This document shows positions 32,941-40,638 of a stretch of DNA of 64,000 nt, one piece after another. The notes below the pieces were generated by a model. The model saw nothing but the letters and a program-made list of their open reading frames with translations, ran no database searches and had not been told where the DNA came from. A program made the position numbers and the translations under genes. Position 1 is the first letter of the stretch. Each line of letters begins with the position of its first letter. Where the stretch lies: positions 42,102 to 106,101 of the forward strand of contig NZ_JARBUT010000024.1 of NCBI RefSeq assembly GCF_028882275.1. Reading direction: 5' to 3'. Source of the stretch: Nocardiopsis sp. N85 (lineage in GTDB: Bacteria; Actinomycetota; Actinomycetes; Streptosporangiales; Streptosporangiaceae).

Positions 32941-33017
32941 GAGATGTCGCACTACCGTGGCGACAAAGGGTTTGCCCGGTTAATGTGACAAGCGGCACGT
33001 GCGGGCGTGTCGCCCGT

Positions 33018-34013
33018 TCACGTGTTTCCCACGTCCCGGGGACCGCCCTCCGGCGGCGCGTACATCACGTCGGTGTCCCAGGTGTCGAATCCGAGCGAGG
33101 CGTACAACCGCACGGCCGCCTCGTTGTCCCCGTCGACGTACAGGTGCACCCAGGGCAGTCCGGCGTCGCGCAGGTGCCGCAGCCCCTCCAGCGTCAGCGC
33201 CCGGCCCAGGCCGGTGCCCCGCCAGGCGGGGTCCACCCCCACCACGTACACCTCGCCGACGGGCTCGCCGTCGGTCAGCCCGGCGCCGTCGGCGTGCACC
33301 TTGGTCCAGTGGAACGCCGCGACCCGACCGTCCTTGGTCGTGGCCAGGAAGAAACCGTGCGGATCGAACCAGTCCTCGATCTCCCGCTGCAACAGGTCGT
33401 CGAGTGTCAGCCGCCCCTGTTCGGGGTGGTGGGCGAAGGCGCGCGCGTTGGCGTCCAACCAGGCCTGCTCGTCCTGGCCCACCACGAAGGCGCGCAGCAG
33501 AACCCGCTCGGCGACCTCGGGGCGCAGTCGGACCTCGGGGAGTTCGGGCGCGCTCGCGGGGCCGCCCCTCTCCCCTTCGGTGATGTCGCGCAACGGCATG
33601 CGCATCTTGTGCAGTTCGCGGACGGCCCGCCAACCGTCCCCCTCGGCCACCGACACCGCCTGCGGGGTGCGGCCGTGCGCCCAGACGCGGACCCCGTTCG
33701 GTCCGGCGTCGCGGTGGACCGAACGCAGCAGCGCGGTTCCGTGGCCGTGTCCCCGGTGGGGCGGGTCCACGACGATCTCGCCGGAGTCGGGTTCGCCCTC
33801 GACGCGCTCGACGAACGCGAAGCCCACGATGCGACCGTCCTCGGCGATCACGTGGAACCGGCTGCTCCCCGAAGGGGCACCGTGGCGGACGCGTAGGAGG
33901 GTGTGTTCGGACAGGGGGGCCACGCCGTCGGCTCTACGGGCGGCCTCGGCGAGCGTCAACACCTGGTCGGCCGGTCCGGCCGCCAGGTCGTCGGTGACCA
34001 GCGGGGTGCTCAT
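33018..34013 (-). CDS. mshD: Mycothiol synthase (MshD)
   Basis: 331 aa with two GNAT domains. The first has GEIVVDPPHRGHGHGTALLRSV. The second is the active one, with VGEVYVVGVDPAWRGTGLGRALTLEGLRHLRDAG and the ending VHLYVDGDNEAAVRLYASLGFDTWDTDVMYA, which is specific for MshD. It acetylates Cys-GlcN-Ins in the last step of mycothiol synthesis, the actinobacterial redox thiol. ATG 34013 is chosen. No other msh gene is nearby. Confidence 0.93.
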   Translation of the reverse strand: MSTPLVTDDLAAGPADQVLTLAEAARRADGVAPLSEHTLLRVRHGAPSGSSRFHVIAEDGRIVGFAFVERVEGEPDSGEIVVDPPHRGHGHGTALLRSVHRDAGPNGVRVWAHGRTPQAVSVAEGDGWRAVRELHKMRMPLRDITEGERGGPASAPELPEVRLRPEVAERVLLRAFVVGQDEQAWLDANARAFAHHPEQGRLTLDDLLQREIEDWFDPHGFFLATTKDGRVAAFHWTKVHADGAGLTDGEPVGEVYVVGVDPAWRGTGLGRALTLEGLRHLRDAGLPWVHLYVDGDNEAAVRLYASLGFDTWDTDVMYAPPEGGPRDVGNT

Positions 34014-34126
34014 GGACCGAAAGCCTACGACGGCGGGGGCGTGAAGATCCCGTTGGCCTCGCCCCTGAACGGATCAGCCCCGGCCTCGCGGGTGCGGAGC
34101 CGGGGCGGATCGGACGGTCCGGGGCA

Positions 34127-35140
34127 TCAGGCCTTGCGGCGTCGGCCCTGGTAGACGGCGATTCCGGAGCGGACTCGGCGGGTGGGGGCCAGCGGCGCGG
34201 CCAGCAACAGGGTGAGCAGGAAGGCGGCCAGCAGCACGGCCGGGGCCATGTTGGGCCCCATGTCGGTGTGCTCGGCGGCCACCTCGGTGCCCTCGGCCGC
34301 CTCCTCGGACGTCGGGGTGACCAGCGGCAGTTCCGCCAGGTCCTCCTCGCCGGGCAGCACGTCGGGCAGTTCGGCCTCGTCACGGGGCAGGGTCGGGATG
34401 ACCGCCTCGCCGGTGGGAGGACTGCTCACCCCGCCGCGCGGAGGGGTCGTGGGGGTGGACGTGTTCGAGGGCGTGCCGGGGGGCCGGTTCGCGGCGCTCT
34501 CGCCGTTGCCCGGCCGGTCACCGGGGGAGGAGGTCGCGGTCTGGCTCGGGCTCGGGCTGGGACGTCCGGGGCTCTCCGACTCGCTCGGGGAGGGGGTGGA
34601 CGGTCTCGTGGGCGTCGGGCTGGGCGTCGGGCTCGGGGTCGGACTGGGTGTCGGGCTCGGTGTCGGAGCGGCGACGGTGACCGCCCACACGCCCGAGGAG
34701 ATGGTGTGCCGATCGGCCGTGGAGGTGTCGTCACAGCCGGTCTCGGGGTCGGCGGCCGCGAAGGTCAGGGTGGCGACCACGTCGGTCGACCCGCGCGGGG
34801 ACCCGGTGACCGCGACCGCGTCGGTCGCGCCGGTGGCGAGCGGTCCGGCGACGAAGCCGTTGACCTGGAACGTGCCGGCGGTCAGATCGATCAGGCAGAT
34901 GTCGAGGGGGCCGGTGTTGCTCACGGTGAGCGTGTTGGGCGGGGCCTGGGCACCGAGGGAGATCCGATCGGCGTCACGCTCGAAGGAGAGCGCCGCGACC
35001 GGCACGGGGTCGCCCGGGAGGGTCGGCTCGGCGGCGGCCGGCGACACGATCGCGATCAGGCTGGAGCCGACGAAGACCGCACCGAGGGCGATACCGACAC
35101 TTCGGAGGGTGAGCGGGGTACTCGCGGCGGTAGTGGGCAT
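34127..35140 (-). CDS. Secreted, membrane-anchored protein with Ser/Pro/Thr linker
   Basis: 337 aa. A signal peptide covers residues 1-37 (ending SPAAA). A beta-rich domain (LSFERDADRISLGAQAPPNTLTVSNTGPLDICLIDLTAGTFQVNG..., about 45-150) with two Cys is followed by tandem Pro-Thr-Pro-Ser repeats, an acidic stretch, and a C-terminal membrane helix (MAPAVLLAAFLLTLLLAAPLAP) with Arg/Lys tail RRRKA. There is no LPXTG or LAXTG signal, so it is held by the helix. Function unknown. ATG 35140 starts the signal; AAGGAG is 15 nt upstream, further than usual. Confidence 0.65.
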   Translation of the reverse strand: MPTTAASTPLTLRSVGIALGAVFVGSSLIAIVSPAAAEPTLPGDPVPVAALSFERDADRISLGAQAPPNTLTVSNTGPLDICLIDLTAGTFQVNGFVAGPLATGATDAVAVTGSPRGSTDVVATLTFAAADPETGCDDTSTADRHTISSGVWAVTVAAPTPSPTPSPTPSPTPSPTPTRPSTPSPSESESPGRPSPSPSQTATSSPGDRPGNGESAANRPPGTPSNTSTPTTPPRGGVSSPPTGEAVIPTLPRDEAELPDVLPGEEDLAELPLVTPTSEEAAEGTEVAAEHTDMGPNMAPAVLLAAFLLTLLLAAPLAPTRRVRSGIAVYQGRRRKA

Positions 35141-35467
35141 CGAGGCGGTTTCACTCCTTACGACCGGCGCGCCATGCAGGGACCCGCACCCGGCCGAGGA
35201 GCCACGCCGCGCCTGACCGCTCCCCGTTCCCGGGTGCCCCACAGATCCTAGGGCGTCCTTGCTTCGAACACGAGGCCCCACACACCACCGTTTTTCCCGA
35301 TCGCCGCCCGCCGGGCCCACCGGACCGCCCCCCGGTCGGCCGTCACGCTCGCGCGCCTCACCGATCACTCCCGGATGCGACGCCGGGGCGTCCGCGTGGT
35401 GCGGACGCCCCGGCGGCGGAAGGGGTCCCGGGAACCCCTGAGGCCGAGGGGTGACGGGGTCGGCCGG

Positions 35468-36235
35468 TCAGCCGGTGGCGGCCTCCGTACGGGCGGCGGG
35501 AAGGGCGCCGTCGGCGCCCTCGGTCGACGGCGGCTGCCCCTTGCTGACGGGGTCGGGCACGAACCGGTAGCCGACGTTGCGCACGGTGCCGATCAGCGAC
35601 TCGTACTCCGAGCCCAGCTTGGCGCGCAGCCGCCGGACGTGTACGTCGATGGTCCGGGTGCCGCCGAAGTAGTCGTAACCCCAGACCTCCTGGAGGAGCT
35701 GGGCCCGCGTGAACACCCGGCCCGGGTGCTGTGCGAGGAACTTCAGCAGCTCGAACTCCTTGAACGTGAGGTCGAGGATGCGGCCGCGCAGGCGGGCGAT
35801 GTAGGTGGCCTCGTCGATGACGAGGTCACCGCGACGGATCTCGTCGGGGTCGTCGGTGCCGGCCTCGGCGGAGCCGACGGCCAGGCGCAGACGGGCCTCG
35901 ACCTCGGCCGGACCGGCCGAGGTGAGGACGAAGTCGTCGACCTGCCAGTCCGGGGTGAGCGCCGCGACGCCGCCCTCGGTGAGGATCACCAGCAGCGGGC
36001 AGTCCAGCCCCGTGGTGTCGAGCAGTCGACAGAAGTTCCGGGCGGCGGCCAGATCGGTGCGCGCGTCGACCAGAATGGCGTCGACCGGAGCACTGGAACC
36101 GGTTCCGGCACCGGACGCCAGGAGTGCGCCGGCTTCGGCGGGCGCCACCCGCACAGAGTGCAGGAGGAGTCCGAGAGCGGGCAGCACGTGATCGGACGGT
36201 TCGTTGGAGTTCGTCAACAGAAGCAGATGGCTCAT
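35468..36235 (-). CDS. glnR: GlnR, orphan OmpR-type nitrogen regulator
   Basis: 255 aa. The N-terminal MSHLLLLTNSNEPSDHVLPALGLLLHSVRVAPAEA is characteristic of GlnR. The receiver-like domain (AILVDARTDL) lacks a normal acidic pocket, as known for GlnR, which acts without a kinase. The OmpR wing (LTFKEFELLKFLAQHPGRVFTRAQLLQEVWGYDYFGGTRTIDVHVRRLRAKLG) is nearly invariant in actinomycetes. It controls glutamine synthetase, ammonium transport and often other uptake genes. A longer frame starts at 36331, but ATG 36235 matches the family N terminus. It is divergent from the MoaD-like gene. Confidence 0.93.
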   Translation of the reverse strand: MSHLLLLTNSNEPSDHVLPALGLLLHSVRVAPAEAGALLASGAGTGSSAPVDAILVDARTDLAAARNFCRLLDTTGLDCPLLVILTEGGVAALTPDWQVDDFVLTSAGPAEVEARLRLAVGSAEAGTDDPDEIRRGDLVIDEATYIARLRGRILDLTFKEFELLKFLAQHPGRVFTRAQLLQEVWGYDYFGGTRTIDVHVRRLRAKLGSEYESLIGTVRNVGYRFVPDPVSKGQPPSTEGADGALPAARTEAATG

Positions 36236-36344
36236 GCGTCTCTTCCCGTCACCCCGCGCTATGCGGACGAACGAAGGCGCCTTTGCCCCCGGTGAAGATT
36301 TGTTTAATACGTCGCCTCCGAGCAACACCAAGGATAATCAACAG

Positions 36345-36602
36345 ATGGCGAAGTGCACTATCAGGTACTGGGCGGCGGCCAAGGACGCGGCGGGAATCGC
36401 CGAGGACGCGGTCGACGCCCGGACCCTCGAACAGGCTCTCGACGCGGCGCGCCGACTCCATCCCGACGACCGCTTCCTGCGTGTTCTCGGGGTTTCCTCG
36501 TTCCTGATCGGCGAGCGCCCGGTGGGTCGCAGGCCGCACGGTGACATTCCGGTCACGGATGGGACTGTGATCGAGGTCCTACCTCCCTTCGCCGGTGGGT
36601 GA
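36345..36602 (+). CDS. MoaD/ThiS-family sulfur carrier protein
   Basis: 85 aa with the beta-grasp fold pattern: MAKCTIRYWAAAKDAAGIAEDAVDA, ...FLRVLGVSSFLIGERP..., and the C-terminal VIEVLPPFAGG. The final Gly-Gly is the site of adenylation and thiocarboxylation. It would carry sulfur for molybdopterin or another cofactor; no moaE or moeB is in the window, so the partner is unknown. ATG 36345 follows AAGGA. The glutaredoxin-like gene begins 34 bp later, probably in the same unit. Confidence 0.85.
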   Translation: MAKCTIRYWAAAKDAAGIAEDAVDARTLEQALDAARRLHPDDRFLRVLGVSSFLIGERPVGRRPHGDIPVTDGTVIEVLPPFAGG

Positions 36603-36636
36603 GGGGTCGGAAAAAGCCGTGGAATCCGGAGGAAAC

Positions 36637-36903
36637 ATGACCGAAATCCCTGACTGGGCGGGGCGGGCGCGCGTGGTGATGCTCGGCCGGGAAGGCTGCC
36701 ATCTGTGCGAGGACGCCTGGCGGATCATCGACGCGGTGGCCGGTGAGTCCGACGCGAGTCGGATCGAGGTGTCGTTGGACGAGGTCGGTGCGGCGGACCG
36801 CGAGGAGTACTGGGACAAGATCCCGGTCACTTTCGTCGACGGCTCCCGGCACGATTTCTGGCGGGTGGACGAAGGGCGGCTGCGGGCCGCGTTGAAGGGC
36901 TGA
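36637..36903 (+). CDS. Glutaredoxin-like thiol protein
   Basis: 88 aa, thioredoxin fold. ARVVMLGREGCHLCEDAWRII gives the active-site CxxC (CHLC, about residue 22), and IPVTFVDGSRHDFWRVDEGRLRAAL holds the cis-Pro and the C-terminal helix, as in the glutaredoxin family proteins beside rex in actinomycetes. It probably handles protein or mycothiol disulfides. ATG 36637 has GGAGGA 3-4 nt upstream. The context of rex and haem genes fits a redox link (inference). Confidence 0.82.
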   Translation: MTEIPDWAGRARVVMLGREGCHLCEDAWRIIDAVAGESDASRIEVSLDEVGAADREEYWDKIPVTFVDGSRHDFWRVDEGRLRAALKG

Positions 36904-37124
36904 AAGCGCGGAGATCATCGCGTCGCGAAAGTGTCCGTCATGTGTGAACGGGTTTCCCATTCGGCCCTGGAACGGTCGAGAGGGGACAGGGGATAACACA
37001 CCGTCCCATCGGTGTCGTTCCGTGCCGCCGGCCGTCGGATCCTCCTCGCCGCGATCGCCCCGGAGGTCCTCGCGGAACGGCCCCGGTGGGAACTTGTGAG
37101 CCGACCGTCACAACCGACCCCACT

Positions 37125-37142
37125 TTGTGCGTGCTTTCACAA
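37125..37142 (+). promoter_or_regulatory. Rex operator upstream of rex-hemACDB
   Basis: TTGTGCGTGCTTTCACAA matches the Rex box TTGTGAANNNNTTCACAA at 14 of its 14 defined positions except the AA at 6-7. TAGGGT at 37153-37158 may be the -10 box, so bound Rex would block the promoter. In Streptomyces Rex represses its own rex-hemACD operon until NADH rises. The rest of 36904-37246 holds no gene. Confidence 0.8.
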
Positions 37143-37246
37143 GCACGTAACCTAGGGTCCTCGAAGCACAACCCCCCGGGGGCGTACCCCGGGTCCCGCA
37201 TCCCCGCGCCCCCGCCCGCACCACCGCCGCTCAGGAGCACCCGCCC

Positions 37247-37936
37247 GTGACCAGTCGCCCGCCCCGGGAGAGGGGAATCCCGGAGGCCACCGTCGCCCGG
37301 CTCCCCGTCTACCTGCGCACGTTGCAGGCGCTCCAGGACCGGGGCACCCTCACCGTCTCGTCGGAGGATCTGGCCTCGGCGGCCGGGGTGAACTCGGCCA
37401 AGCTCCGCAAGGACCTCTCCCACCTGGGCTCCTACGGAACGCGCGGGGTCGGTTACGAGGTCCGGTACCTCGTGTACCAGATCTCGCGTGAGCTTGGTCT
37501 CACCCAGGACTGGGCCGTGGCCATCGTCGGCATCGGCAACCTGGGGCGCGCCCTCGCCAACTACGGGGGGTTCGGGACGCGCGGGTTCCGCATCGCGGCA
37601 CTGCTCGACGCCGACCCCACCATGGTGGGCCGGCGCGTGGCGTCCCTGGACGTGGGGCATATTGACACCCTGGAGTCCGTTGTCCGCGACAAGGGCGTCT
37701 CCATCGGGGTCATCACCACACCGGCCGTCGCCGCGCAGGCGGTCGCGACCCGTTTCGTCGAGGCGGGGGTGAGCAGCATCCTCAACTTCGCCCCGGTCGT
37801 GCTGAATGTGCCGGACGGAGTCGATGTGCGTAAGGTCGACTTGTCCATCGAACTCCAGATCCTGGCCTTCCACGCACAGCGCCGCAACGGCGACGAGGAC
37901 CACGGCGCGGAACCGGCGGGACTGGAACTGACGTGA
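37247..37936 (+). CDS. rex: Redox-sensing transcriptional repressor Rex
   Basis: 229 aa. An N-terminal winged helix (PEATVARLPVYLRTLQALQDRGTLTVSSEDLASAAGVNSAKLRKDLSHLGSYGTRGVGY) is followed by a Rossmann domain with VAIVGIGNLGRALANY (NAD(H) loop) and a domain-swapped C-terminal helix (LSIELQILAFHAQ). It senses the NADH/NAD+ ratio; NADH releases it from DNA. GTG 37247 has AGGAG 9 nt upstream. It is the first gene of the haem operon and has its own operator upstream. Confidence 0.95.
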   Translation: MTSRPPRERGIPEATVARLPVYLRTLQALQDRGTLTVSSEDLASAAGVNSAKLRKDLSHLGSYGTRGVGYEVRYLVYQISRELGLTQDWAVAIVGIGNLGRALANYGGFGTRGFRIAALLDADPTMVGRRVASLDVGHIDTLESVVRDKGVSIGVITTPAVAAQAVATRFVEAGVSSILNFAPVVLNVPDGVDVRKVDLSIELQILAFHAQRRNGDEDHGAEPAGLELT

Positions 37937-38094
37937 ACATCGGGGCCGTGAGGCCCGCACAAGGGTCGTGAGGCCTGCATGAGCGGTGGCGATGAGCGAG
38001 CGTGCGCCGCGCTTCGGGGGGTCGCCCGTGGGGGACGGGCACCCTGCCGGAGCATTGAGAGACGCTGATGTAGTGCCTGCATAGGAGAATGCGG

Positions 38095-39570
38095 ATGAGT
38101 GTCCTGGCCGTGGGGTTGAGCCACCGGAGTTCGCCGGTGGCGCTGCTCGAACGCGTGGCGTTGAACGGAGAGACGCGCGCCAAGGCGGTCGAGGAGATGG
38201 TCGGCGCCGAATCCGTCAACGAGGTCATGGTGGTCTCCACCTGCAACCGGACGGAGATCTACGCCGACGTCGACGCCTTCCACGGCGGCGTCTCGGCCAT
38301 CACCGAGCTCCTGTCGTGGCACACCGGCGTCCCCTTGGGCGAACTCTCCGAGCACATGTACGTGCACTACGAGGAACGCGCCGTCCAGCACCTGTTCTCC
38401 GTCACCTGCGGGCTCGACTCCATGGTGCTCGGCGAGGGCCAGATCCTCGGCCAGGTCCGCGACGCCCTCAAGTCGGGGCAGGAGACCGGCTCCGTCGGCC
38501 GGGTCCTCAACGACCTCGGCCAGCGCGCCCTGCGCGTCGGCAAGCGCGCCCACACCGAGACCCACCTCGACCACGCCGGCGCCGACATGGTGAGCTTCGG
38601 CCTCACCGTCGCCCTGCGCCACCTGGGTCTGGGCCCCACCGGCGGCAACGAGCTCACCGCCGACCGCACCGTCCAGACGATCGGCGCCACGCCCCCGGTC
38701 GGCTGCCCCATGTCCGCCGCCGCCGGTGACACCCACCACGCCCCGGGCCTCGCCCGCGCCACCGCCGGCCCCCTGGAGGGCATGCGGGTCCTCATCCTCG
38801 GCGCGGGTTCCATGAGCGCCCTGTCCGCCAACACCGTCGCCCGCCAGGGCGCCGCCACCGTCATCGTGGCCAACCGCACCCGCGAGCGCGCCGACCGCCT
38901 CGCCGAGTGCCTCACCGAGGCCTACGAGGGCGTCGCCGCCCGCTCGGTGCCCTTCTCCGACGCCGCCGCGACCCTGCCCGCCGTCGACCTCGTCATCTCC
39001 TGCACCGGGGCCCAGGGCCTGGTCCTGACCGCCGACGCGGTCGCCGCGGCCACCGCCGACCGCACCCGCCCCCTGGTCTTCCTCGACCTCGCGCTGCCCC
39101 ACGACATCGACCTCGCAGTCCGCGACCTGCCCGCCGTGCGCCTCGTGGACATCGAGGACCTGCGCCAGGCCGCCACCCTCGGCGGCGGCACCGGCACGGG
39201 ACGCGGCGGCGTCCTCGAACTCGTCCGCGACATCGTCGACGAGGAGGTCGCCGAGTTCCGCTCCGTCCGCCGCGCCGCCCAGGTCGCCCCCACCGTCGTC
39301 GCCCTGCGCGCGCAGGCCCGCGGCGTGGTCGAGGCCGAACTGAGCCGCCTGCACGGTCGACTGCCCGAGGACCTGGACGACCGCACCCGCGAGGAGATCA
39401 CCCGGGCGATGCGCCGCGTCGCCGACAAGCTCCTGCACAGACCCACCGTGCGCGTCAAGGAGTTGGCCGCGGCCCCGGACGGGGAGTCCTACGAGGCGGC
39501 CCTGCGCGAACTGTTCGACCTCGACGACACCACGATCACGGCGGTACGACCCGCCCAGGAGAAGGCATGA
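38095..39570 (+). CDS. hemA: Glutamyl-tRNA reductase
   Basis: 491 aa. VLAVGLSHRSSPVALLERVAL, the catalytic Cys in VVSTCNRTEIYA, and VTCGLDSMVLGEGQILGQVRDAL are typical. The NADPH domain begins VLILGAGSMSALSANTVARQGA. It reduces glutamyl-tRNA to glutamate semialdehyde, the entry into haem and sirohaem. Odd point: about 50 extra residues between the catalytic and NADPH domains (GPTGGNELTADRTVQTIGATPPVGCPM...), rich in Thr/Gly/Ala with Cys and His. ATG 38095 is preferred to 38089 for spacing to AGGAG. Its stop overlaps hemC (ATGA). Confidence 0.95.
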   Translation: MSVLAVGLSHRSSPVALLERVALNGETRAKAVEEMVGAESVNEVMVVSTCNRTEIYADVDAFHGGVSAITELLSWHTGVPLGELSEHMYVHYEERAVQHLFSVTCGLDSMVLGEGQILGQVRDALKSGQETGSVGRVLNDLGQRALRVGKRAHTETHLDHAGADMVSFGLTVALRHLGLGPTGGNELTADRTVQTIGATPPVGCPMSAAAGDTHHAPGLARATAGPLEGMRVLILGAGSMSALSANTVARQGAATVIVANRTRERADRLAECLTEAYEGVAARSVPFSDAAATLPAVDLVISCTGAQGLVLTADAVAAATADRTRPLVFLDLALPHDIDLAVRDLPAVRLVDIEDLRQAATLGGGTGTGRGGVLELVRDIVDEEVAEFRSVRRAAQVAPTVVALRAQARGVVEAELSRLHGRLPEDLDDRTREEITRAMRRVADKLLHRPTVRVKELAAAPDGESYEAALRELFDLDDTTITAVRPAQEKA

Positions 39571-40544
39571 CCGGCAGCACCGGGCCCGCCAGGCTCGCCA
39601 CCCGTCGCAGCACCATGGCCACCAGCCAGTCGCAGATGGTGGCCGACGCCATCACCGAGCGCACCGGGCGGGCCATCGAGCTGGTGCTCGTCACCAGCTT
39701 CGGCGACGTCACCAAGGCCCACCTGACCCAGCTCGGCGGCACCGGCGTCTTCGTCAACGCCCTGCGCGACGAACTGCTCGCCGACACCGTGGACTTCGCG
39801 GTCCACTCGCTCAAGGACCTGCCCACGGCACCCGCCGACGGCCTGGTCCTGGCCGCCATCCCCGAACGTGACGACCCCCGCGACGCCCTGTGCGCCCGCG
39901 ACGGTCTGAAGTTCGCCGACCTGCCCGCCGGGTCCAGGGTCGGTACCGGCTCGCCGCGCCGCGTCGCCCAGCTCGCCGCCCTGCGCCCCGACCTGGTCTA
40001 CGTGCCGATCCGCGGCAACGCCGAGACCCGCCTGGGCAAGGTCGCCTCCGGTGAACTCGACGCCGTCGTCCTGGCCTACGCCGGACTGGGCCGGGTCGAC
40101 CGGCTGGCCGACGTCACCGACGTCTTCGATCCCGAGCAGGTGATTCCCGCGCCCGGACAGGGCGCCCTCGCCGTCGAGTGCCGCACCGAACGCCGCGACG
40201 GCGACCTGGCCTACCTCGCCTCCGTCGACGACCCCGCCACCCGGCTCGCCGTCGTCGCCGAACGCGTCGTCCTGGCCGAGCTGGAGGCCGGCTGCGCCGC
40301 GCCGGTGGGCGCCCACGCCCGCTACGACGCCGACGGCCGCGAACTGCGCCTGCGCGCCGCCGTCGTCGCCACCGACGGCTCCGAGGCCGTGCGCGGCGAG
40401 CGGGCCGCCACCCTCGACGCCGTCACCGACCTGGACGGGGCCGTCGCCCTCGGACGGGACCTGGCCCGCGCCATGATCGCCGACGGGGCCGACCGGATCG
40501 TCGCCGCCGCCTTCGCGGAGAGGGACACCCCCTCCGAACCCTGA
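39567..40544 (+). CDS. hemC: Porphobilinogen deaminase
   Basis: 325 aa. RLATRRSTMATSQSQMVADAI, VHSLKDLPT, VGTGSPRRVAQLAALRPDL, IRGNAETRLGKV and PGQGALAVECR line the active site. The Cys in LEAGCAAPVGAHA carries the dipyrromethane cofactor. It joins four porphobilinogens into hydroxymethylbilane. It overlaps hemA by 4 bp, so translation is coupled. Confidence 0.95.
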   Translation: MTGSTGPARLATRRSTMATSQSQMVADAITERTGRAIELVLVTSFGDVTKAHLTQLGGTGVFVNALRDELLADTVDFAVHSLKDLPTAPADGLVLAAIPERDDPRDALCARDGLKFADLPAGSRVGTGSPRRVAQLAALRPDLVYVPIRGNAETRLGKVASGELDAVVLAYAGLGRVDRLADVTDVFDPEQVIPAPGQGALAVECRTERRDGDLAYLASVDDPATRLAVVAERVVLAELEAGCAAPVGAHARYDADGRELRLRAAVVATDGSEAVRGERAATLDAVTDLDGAVALGRDLARAMIADGADRIVAAAFAERDTPSEP

Positions 40545-40638
40545 CCCCGCCCGCCGGCGGGCGGGTCCGGACCCGCCGGAATCGACCACTTCTCGGCGCC
40601 CGCGCCCCGGGACACGGCCACACAGAGGAGTCCAGCAC

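Noticed and set aside
37094..37113. Second Rex box (TTGTGA...TCACAA)
   Set aside because: The half sites are separated by 8 bp instead of 6, giving a 20-bp site. Rex needs the 18-bp spacing, so it is mentioned only as a weak possibility.
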